Source: Panulirus ornatus
Taxonomy: Eukaryota > Arthropoda > Malacostraca > Decapoda > Palinuridae
Length of the DNA stretch: 64,000 bases
Direction: 5' to 3'
NCBI RefSeq assembly: GCF_036320965.1
Contig: NC_092251.1
Coordinates: 1,740,001 to 1,804,000, forward strand
Positions within the stretch are counted from its first letter, which is position 1. Every line of letters begins with the position of its first letter. Positions 54,843 through 64,000 of the stretch are shown here, piece by piece. The translations under genes were made by a program, and so were the position numbers. Below the pieces are notes generated by a model. It was not told the origin of the DNA. It ran no database searches and worked only from the letters and a program-made list of their open reading frames with translations.

Positions 54843-55052
54843 TAGACTTGTAAACACAATGACATGACCTTTGTATACAACGGTACGACCCCTGGGCACG
54901 ATGTTACGATCCTTGAACACAAGACAACGACCTTTGAGCACAGCGGTACGACCAGTGAGCACAACGACGTGACCCTTGAGCAGGACTGTGTGACCTTTTG
55001 GTACAATGGTCGTACCGTCATGCTTGAGGGTCGAACTATTGTGCTGAAGGAA
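54843..55052. repeat. 21-bp minisatellite, locus 2, with orientation switch
   Basis: Eight 21-bp units from 54843 to 55010, e.g. ACGACCTTTGAGCACAGCGG at 54927 and GTGACCCTTGAGCAGGACTG at 54969. At about 55010 the order reverses: ACCGTCATGCTTGAGGGTCG (55014) and ACTATTGTGCTGAAGGAAC (55035) are units on the opposite strand. The array is open in several frames: NGTT/LEHD-type heptads on + and GRTVVLK-type heptads on minus. Confidence 0.88.
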
Positions 55053-55599
<547 letters not shown>

Positions 55600-55852
55600 C
55601 CAGACTGAGAGACTCTTTTCTGCAGTCTGACTTCGTAAGAGGACATAGATTTTGAACCCTGATGTTCATCATATCTTCCTGTTACAGATAAGATATTCAG
55701 TGTACAGTAAACACGCTTGAAAGAGCTCCACAGTTGGTAAGTTTTCCTTTCTCACTGACACCGTTCCCCGCAGTTGAACAGCCAAGTGGAACATCAGCTT
55801 TGCAAGCTGCATAGTAGTGCATGAAGATCGAGAGAGAGTATTTGTATAGATG

Positions 55853-55865
55853 TGTGTGTGTGCGT

Positions 55866-55932
<67 letters not shown>
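55853..55932. repeat. (GT)40 microsatellite, two interruptions
   Basis: TGCGTG and TGTATG breaks near 55861 and 55869. Confidence 0.97.
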
Positions 55933-55933
<1 letters not shown>

Positions 55934-56654
55934 ACTTTATATGTTTACTGTGTACATACAAGAGGACAAAATGACCGCTACACATGGTAAAACTAAGAGA
56001 AACAAATAGAGACACAAACAGTCAGGAACGTAGAGATGAGAAGGAATACGAGATATTGCTCGAGTTTACTAAGGACGTCCATAAACCAATATACAGATGT
56101 CTGCATCTAGGTGTGCCTTGATAAATAGCCTTACATCTCTCTTTCGGGGGAGACACAATATCTCTCTTCTCAGGGCAAGACGGAACTAAGTGCCGGCATT
56201 ATTCAGTTCATGCTTCGTGTCTCGTGCAACCTGGGACTCACCTCTGTGAGTCTCAATGGCATTTACATATTCGAGTGATTTCTTCTTTTTTTTCCCATTA
56301 CTCCAGCTTCTGGATCAAGTGCTGCGTCCTTGTTTTTTCCCCACCGTGGGATCGGAGCTCGTGTCTTTGCGAGGTTTATGGAATCAGATTCGTTTCCAAG
56401 ATTTTCTCCGCCGCGAAGAAGACGGCTTTAGGGGGTCTGATGGCGGATTTCCTGACCGGAAGCTGCAGTCTGGTGCGGAATTCTATTTCGGGTTCTGCTA
56501 TGAGATCGGCTGATGGATCCATCTCGACAAAGACTTATAATTACATGATGGAACAACTCCTCCTCTTCCTTTTTCTTAACCAATGTCGTTAGAATCAAGG
56601 GACGCCCATGGTGTGTCCTTCCCCTCCTGTGTCGGAGTTAGGCGCCGCAAGCCT

Positions 56655-56659
<5 letters not shown>
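55933..56659. other. No supported gene
   Basis: 56330-56530 is more GC-balanced and open in two + frames and one minus frame (MDPSADLIAEPEIEFRTRLQ start, 48 codons). No family recognised; possibly an unrecognised repeat. Confidence 0.4.

Positions 56660-56735
<76 letters not shown>
56660..56735. repeat. (TA)38 microsatellite
   Basis: Pure TA array of 76 bp. Confidence 0.98.
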
Positions 56736-56738
<3 letters not shown>

Positions 56739-56993
56739 ACATATATAGAACCCTTCCTATTTTTCCAAGGTCTCCAGTAATCTTGTGGAGTGAGCGCTCT
56801 TGTGAGGGAAGCTGCCGTCACAATGGGGCCAAACTGCATCAAGTATCTCATTACGGGTAAATAGAGTTGAAAGAGGCTTCTGGAGAGGTTGTCCATCGGG
56901 CAAGTTAATGGGCAAACCATTCACTGTGTGGTGGCGAGGCACCAGGCAGTGATGGAGAGGGTGGAGAAAGGTTGGAGTATGCTCGGAGTAGAG

Positions 56994-56997
<4 letters not shown>

Positions 56998-57028
<31 letters not shown>

Positions 57029-57038
57029 TGTGTGTGTG
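56998..57038. repeat. (GT)20 microsatellite, one interruption
   Basis: A TGTCTGTG break near 57027. Confidence 0.97.
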
Positions 57039-58009
57039 GCAGGGAGTTCTACAGTGACAAACAGTCGATGTGGAGGAGAGGGAGTGACGCCTTCAGACTA
57101 GCTGCTCAGCTGTAACGTGTCAAGGTCCAAGAAGGTGATGAATGGTGAAGAGTAAAGTGTTGAACACTTGGGAGTAAGAGGGTGACGATGATGATGAGGA
57201 CGAGGAGCAGGAGGAGGAGTAGGAGGAAGATTCTGTTGAATGATGGTGGTGGACGCGACAGATATGAATTGTGGAGAAAACAAAGTGAAGGGGGGATCAT
57301 GAATAGTGAAATATAAAACCTGCATAAATGAGGAATAAGATGAAGGTGGAGAATATAATTTGAATTTTGATTTTTGCCACAAAAATACCTATTGTATTCT
57401 CGCATCCATTCTTGGTGTTGCTAAAGACGACACAGATAGCATAAAAGATTTAGGAACTGAGCCAGACTGCATTATGTAATAGGTTACATAATGACAAGCA
57501 AGACGAAGATTCTTCTCATCATTTAGATCACGACGTCATTATAGATGTGAGGTGGCAGAAACTAATGAGGTGTCAGCAGTATGAGGAGAAAGAACAGAGC
57601 ATTAAATTGTGAGGACAGAGAAAAGTGAGGCAAGAGAACGCAACCAAACCTTCAAGGTGCCACGAGCAAGAAAGGTGATGAATGGTGACGTGTGAGGTGT
57701 TGAACTGTGAGTACCAACATGATGAATGATGGGGCGAAGTATGCTACTAAGGAGAGAAATGGTAAAAGAATGTGAGCGAAGCAGGAATACTGTTTGTTCT
57801 AAAAGCTAAGAAGAGATGCTTACACCACATGATGGCTCTCTGGGACAGCTAAAGAAGCATGAGGCTGACTCTGTCATCAACATATGTATAAAAAACTGAT
57901 CTATATTCAACCAGATCCATTAGAAATAAACTTCCTCCACTATTTTTGTTTTCTACATCCTCAGATCTCCTCTTTTTACCGTTCTCTACCGTTTCTCTCC
58001 TCGTCTCTC

Positions 58010-58011
<2 letters not shown>
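57039..58011. other. No gene; dispersed direct repeat
   Basis: GAAGGTGATGAATGGTGA..TGTTGAAC occurs near 57131-57164 and 57670-57705. 57185-57240 is a GAT/GAG triplet run. Otherwise nothing recognised. Confidence 0.55.
57470..57493. other. Small perfect inverted repeat
   Basis: CATTATGTAA, TAGG loop, TTACATAATG: 10-bp arms and a 4-base loop. Confidence 0.9.

Positions 58012-58094
<83 letters not shown>
58012..58094. repeat. (GA)41 microsatellite
   Basis: Pure GA array of 83 bp in a CCCTCTCGTCTCTCCC context. Confidence 0.98.
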
Positions 58095-58097
<3 letters not shown>

Positions 58098-58492
58098 CGA
58101 TCCTCCCCCTCAATTGCCTTGATCTGGCGTCTATGGCGGCTAAACTAGCCTCAGACGTGCTGTACACTGGGAAGTATAGCTGCCTTTTACACCACCTCAG
58201 GACGCCGCTCAGACGACGTCATCAAGTTTCAGCCGCGGGTCATGTGCTCCCTTCTTGCCCCAGGCAGGACCCAGTGCCCCACGCCCTGGGACCCACCACC
58301 CCACGTCCTGAGACCACGTCTCTAACCTCAGTACTTTCTATCTCATCTCTTCCCCACTGATCACCACTATTCGTGCCTTTTTTTCATTCGCTCATCCCTC
58401 TCTTTCCCTTCCTTCCCTACTTCTATCCCTCAAACTTCCGCTCCTTGAGAATCTCAGACTTTCTGTGTAATCTCTCTCTTTGTTTCACACAG
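58095..58492. other. No recognised feature
   Basis: A C-rich stretch follows the GA array; the open frame through it shows no recognisable domain. Confidence 0.45.
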
Positions 58493-58613
58493 TCTTGCTG
58501 AATAATCATACCGTCGTGCTCAAGGGACGTACCGACGTGCTCAAGGGCCATACCGTTGTGCTTCAGGGTCGTACCGTCGTTCTCAAAGGTCGCACCGTCG
58601 TCCTCGAGGAACT
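58493..58613 (-). repeat. 21-bp minisatellite, locus 3
   Basis: Units start at 58510 (ACCGTCGTGCTCAAGGGACG), 58531, 58552, 58573 and 58594, each 21 bp. The last runs into CGAGGAACTGAAG, the same edge as at 55045. Minus-strand heptads read LEHVGTS, LEHDGMI and FENDGTT. Confidence 0.9.
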
Positions 58614-58849
58614 GAAGCACACATGATCCTCACAGAGCACCTCACTCTGCCTGACATAATAATTATGTTCAGATTATCACCAGAACTTCATCGACCTACT
58701 TCTTCATCCCAGACAACCATCACAGGTCAAAGAGCATGAAAGACGAGTTAGGCCAGCACGTTGCTTGTAGGGGGCTGGAATGAAACGCTCGAGATATTCT
58801 GAATATTATACTATTTATAGGGAGTTATCATGAAAAGGTCACCCTTGTA

Positions 58850-59525
58850 TGTAATTACATATTTGTACCGTATGGAGAGGGAGGTTTACACTTGTGTGGC
58901 CCCTTATCTTCAACATTCTCTCTCAGTATATAACTTTTTAATTTTCTTTATACTGTCCATATTTCCCACATCCTTGTTATGTTTATTCAGTTCATTCATC
59001 ACTCTTATAGTATAAAGGTACTTCATATATTCTTTAACAAGTTTCTTACTTAAATTCGTGTTATTTACTCTGGTTCTTGTATCCCCACATCTTTCGAAGA
59101 ACTGTTTACTGTTCACATCATAAAATTGGTTAAGAATTCTGTAGTTTACGATCGGATCACCCCTCACTCGTCTCTTTTCCTTGGGTTGACTGGTTTAACC
59201 CTTTTAACTTTTAACTGTAACTCAGGTGTCTTAATTCTGGTATTATCTTCGTTACCCTTCTTTGGACCTTCTCATTCAACTCTTTGTGCTTTTTTAGGTG
59301 TGATGACCAAACCTGAGAAACATATTCTAGTTTTGTCTTTATTTAGGATAAGAATAGAATGGTGAATATTTCCTCATCCATAGAGATGAAACTTAATCTT
59401 ATGTTCGTCAGTGGACAGTTGGTCTCAACTCTTTTCCTGATGTGGGGCTTTAGTGACTGGTTGGGTACGATGAAGACTCCTTGGTCCTTCTTACACACGT
59501 AATCCAGAAACTTATATCTTGCGAC
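58850..59525 (-). pseudogene. CR1/Jockey-like LINE, C-terminal half of reverse transcriptase region
   Basis: The longest minus-strand remnant. Blocks in order: LDYVCKKDQGVFIVPNQSLK (the KEKDLGV...SLK block), SMDEEIFTILFLS, TKLEYVSQVWSSHLKKH, KVQRRVTKIIPELRHLSY, then after a stop and shift DPIVNYRILNQFYDVNSKQF, FFERCGDTRTRVNNTNLSKK, VMNELNKHNKDVGNMDSI, and a tail containing CKPPSP. The order and spacing follow non-LTR reverse transcriptases after the catalytic core. The last 85 codons are one open frame. The catalytic part is absent. The same tail occurs at 24 and 26.7 kb. Confidence 0.85.
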
Positions 59526-60657
<1,132 letters not shown>

Positions 60658-60696
<39 letters not shown>

Positions 60697-60697
60697 T

Positions 60698-60791
<94 letters not shown>
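60658..60791. repeat. Compound (CA)18 ... (GA)45 microsatellite
   Basis: CA array to 60694, seven bases (TTAATGG), then GA array from 60702 to 60791. Confidence 0.97.
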
Positions 60792-60794
<3 letters not shown>

Positions 60795-63700
60795 AGAGTT
60801 TGGGTTCGTGGAGGAGGGGAGAAGAGAGCATATGGATGGGGGGATGTAAGCTTGGGTGACCAGGCTCACCTTACACCTCCAGCCACCCTCCCCTTCCCTC
60901 CCTCCTCCCGGTCATCTCCTGGTGTCTTACCCATCACAAAAGAGCAGCGTTAGGGTGCTGGAGCCTCTACCTGGGCCACCCTCCTCATTCCTGCCTCCTC
61001 ACGCGTCTCTAATTCGCATGCTTAGGTGTGTGATAGGTGCACCGTCTTGTTTTTCCTCAGTGCCTCATTCATTGGTACTGTAGAGAAGTGCATTACTTTA
61101 TGTCAGTGATCGCCGTGTGTCTTCCGTGTAGATGTTGATGACAGTTCGTCCCTGAGATGTCCCTGAATCCCCTAAATCAGGGATAGTCTAGCATAAGGAG
61201 TACTACCAATTATGGGTCTTTATACTATATTTGAAGACCCAGCTGGACTGAGATCAGCGCATCTGTTCCCCAGAGACAGAGAGTCAGGAGAACACTGGAG
61301 AGGCTGTCAGTGTAACAGTGGCTCGTACCAAGCAGACAACTTACTACTCTAACGCCCACAACAATGAGGACAAAGCAGAGCAGACGAGCCAATAAACGTT
61401 TTGAAGCTTATTAAAGTAGATCGTATACTAGAAATGGATCAGGCAAAAAGAGCACTTGACACACACCTCTGGGAATTATCAACAGAAATGTACACACCAG
61501 GCACACAACAAAGCATTCCCTCCAGCCAATGTACCTGTCGTACTATTGCACATGAACCTGGAATATACTGCAAGGGGAATAAACTAAAATTTTCAGCAAC
61601 CTTTTCCATGTAGCAAGTGACCTGTTAATTTGCAAGGCATGAAAAAGGTAATCTAGAAAATGACATTTAGGAACCAATCCCAGTTCCCTCTCTCAGACCT
61701 AATCCACGAAATTTGCAATTTCTGGTTAATACAGAGGGAAAGCTATGGACAGAATGCTGCAGGCACTTCGTAGTAGGTCTGCCTGCAAGTATGCAGCAGC
61801 AACAAGATCAATCTTACACCAGTCAGTCTAGACTGGGGTGTGACCCATCACAGTGTTGGTGTAGGCCTGGAGGACTGGCTCAACAGAGTGGCGGCGAGTC
61901 TTAAAGCTGGGTTTCATCGATCCAGCTCACCAGAGGTGTAACAGGTGCCTCGGGAAGTGACACCGCACGTCCAACTGTAATGACCCTCCATGGCGCTTCA
62001 GCTGGGGAGGGGAGCAGCTGGTAGAGCCAGCACCAAGGGTGTATCGAGGACCAGTCGAGATGAGCACCACAGCACTACATTGGGATGATGCTCCGGGTAA
62101 ATCATTTGGATTGCCAAGCTGGGGTCAGATAAGCTGTGACGGAATACTAGCCTCTACAGAGGATGACGAAAGGCGTATGGGTGGAAATAGAAGACAATAG
62201 TAAACACTCTATCAGTAATAGTAAGTTGGAACATCGATTGAAATTTGCTGCTTTGTCTATCATCGGCGCGAGATCTAATGATTCCTGGAATTTTTGTTTG
62301 GATTAAGGATCTTGCTACTTCCAGGAAAAACATCTGCATTTCAGAATGCAATGTAATCAGAATATGACTAACATCAGTTCAATTTCCCGTAGACCTGAGC
62401 AACATCCACTTAGCAAGAAGTGAAAGTAATGAGGGAATAACACGGTATCCAAGATAGTCCACACTCCTCTCTCACTACCAGACAGACACTTGGGAGCCGG
62501 TGGCACCTCCTGTGTTGGTAGGTGGTGAGTCAATTATTGCTGCTGGTTCGCTGTTAGCAACAGCAGGACAAGCAACGAGTTATCAGTTATTTCCATGAAA
62601 CATTAGTTGCGACTCAAAGCTATTTGTCTCTACGGGACAAGCAACAAGAAGCAATACCGATGCCGTGCATGGAACCGTTTCATTCGATATTTGTTTTGCT
62701 GGCGATTAAGACACATGTTAGACCATCTGTCTCCTCTCGACCAGCAACGCTTGTACACATGGAATCGTCAAGTGAGTCGCTATGTGCCGTCTGAACTTGT
62801 CTCCTTTACCTTTGAAGTTATTTACCTCCATTGACCAGAAACAAACACAATGCAGGTTACCAGGTCTGTCTCTCTCTCGACTTGCGTGGGCCCCACGCAC
62901 CAGTTTCTGATGTTGAGGACACAATGATCTGCCTCAGTAGGTTCATCTGTGGTTTTAGAGGAGATTCGGCTCTCCTGAGAGCGTTGAGCATAACAGGTTT
63001 CAGTGGAAGGTCAAACAGGATTTAAGATATGAGTGAACAATACTATCGACCCAAAACATCCGTTGTGAAACCTTTGATGTTGTGTAATCTTTTATCCTAA
63101 TCTTTAATGTACAGAGCTGAGTCGAAGACCATAGCTGAAGGATTACTGAGTGTTATGAGGGAGTACATGAGAAAGTTCGACAACAGAATAATAATGGTCT
63201 GTGGAGAGGGTTTCTACCAAACTACAGTAATAACATCATAAGTAGATGAAAATAGGATAGTGATCTAGAGGTACAGTAGTTAATCACAGACTCACTCGAC
63301 GTGATGAATCCAGAGTAGGAATCCTTAACGGTCATCACAGATCAAAAACCAATCAATTTTCAGTTCATGATCGAGATCGAACAGCGATTAGAGAACCATT
63401 TAGAATAAACCACGATACACGCTCTACAAAATCATTCTATTGCATCTGAGACATTGGTCAATAATGCAGACATCAGTTCTTGGAGTGTCTGAGGGAAATG
63501 GCTATCAGGATATTTTAGATAATACTACATGTCTCTTGTTCTATTGCACTACGGAAGCACAGCACAGTAGTGGAAACGATCGACTAGTGACGCTGTTAAA
63601 GGAGATGAACTGAACACAGAGCTACATCGGAATGTAGCTGAGTGGCTTCACCTCTGCAACCAAATGTCATCAAGTCAAGCAAATCAATTTTGATACAGAG

Positions 63701-64000
63701 AACACCCTATCCTCACTCACTCCAATTAGCTCCCTTCGAGCTATGTGAGCGAGTTACTCAAAGTTGAGACACAAATCGGCTATCAACAGTACATAACGAC
63801 TTTCACAAAGCATTATAGAAAGTGAGTCTCGGGAAGAGTTTAAAGCTATTGAATAATCAGTCACTCTGACACGTACGGAGTAGCTAACTACATTTACTTT
63901 ACCGACAACAGAGGTGATGATTGGTCAACGGTGTTGTGACTACGTGTTATCTAACTGTTACATGCTATTGACCTGTTACGTGTTGACAGTCTGTTACATG
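60792..64000. other. No supported gene in the last 3.2 kb
   Basis: The only long stretch without a dinucleotide array. Open frames at 61401-61613, 61713-61904, 62607-62834 and 62831-63025 have no recognisable domain. GACAAGCAAC(G/A)AG occurs at about 62568 and 62636. Composition is even, so single-copy sequence or an unrecognised mobile element is possible. Confidence 0.4.

Noticed and set aside
56224..56592. 122-codon + strand frame with overlapping alternatives on both strands
   Set aside because: Several frames are open over the same stretch and none has a recognisable domain or splice context.

Overview
The window looks like non-coding, intergenic or intronic DNA of an arthropod, most likely a decapod crustacean. 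No complete protein-coding gene, tRNA, rRNA or CRISPR array could be supported. Four things point to a decapod. (1) Long pure TA, GA/CT and CA/GT arrays make up roughly 4 kb of the 64 kb. (2) Two interstitial CCTAA (arthropod TTAGG-type) telomere-like tracts occur at 26.2 and 28.7 kb. (3) A poly-A-tailed SINE-like element (8231-8480) and a foldback element (21391-21532) look like repeats I remember as abundant in decapod genomes; that is recollection, not a search result. (4) There are decayed non-LTR retrotransposon fragments of arthropod type.

Layout. 0-8 kb: mostly featureless sequence with TA, CT, CA and GT arrays and one diverged duplication. 8.2-8.5 kb: SINE-like element between two TA arrays. 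10-17.3 kb: a degenerate G/T-rich repeat, purine-rich tracts, a 114-bp near-perfect hairpin and a cluster of TGATTCA motifs. 18.6-27 kb: an RTE-like LINE tail, a foldback element, a 36-bp VNTR, a GT/GC alternating tract, and two 3' ends of one CR1/Jockey-like LINE family. 27.3-40.8 kb: proline-coding minisatellite, then degenerate 22-, 40- and 24-bp arrays and several GA/CT arrays in inverted pairs. 42.5-48.2 kb: a LINE reverse-transcriptase pseudogene with a damaged catalytic motif, a candidate exon (45636-45889), a second LINE type, and a separate reverse-transcriptase core fragment. 48.5-64 kb: a degenerate 30-bp array, a 19-bp VNTR, two more copies of a 21-bp minisatellite, another LINE tail, and a final 3 kb with nothing recognised.

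Two kinds of structure stand out. First, several old minisatellites with different unit lengths (14/15, 19, 21, 22, 24, 30, 36 and 40 bp) lie between the dinucleotide arrays, and most are too degenerate to be noticed as simple repeats. The 21-bp family occurs at three separate loci, has a common edge, is open in several frames because 21 is a multiple of 3, and reverses orientation inside one array. Second, at least five fragments of what looks like one non-LTR family are scattered over 35 kb, all broken by stops and frameshifts, so the window records past retrotransposition but no live element. Most long open frames here are microsatellite translations (YIYI, RERE, LSLS, HTHT, CVCV) and are not genes.
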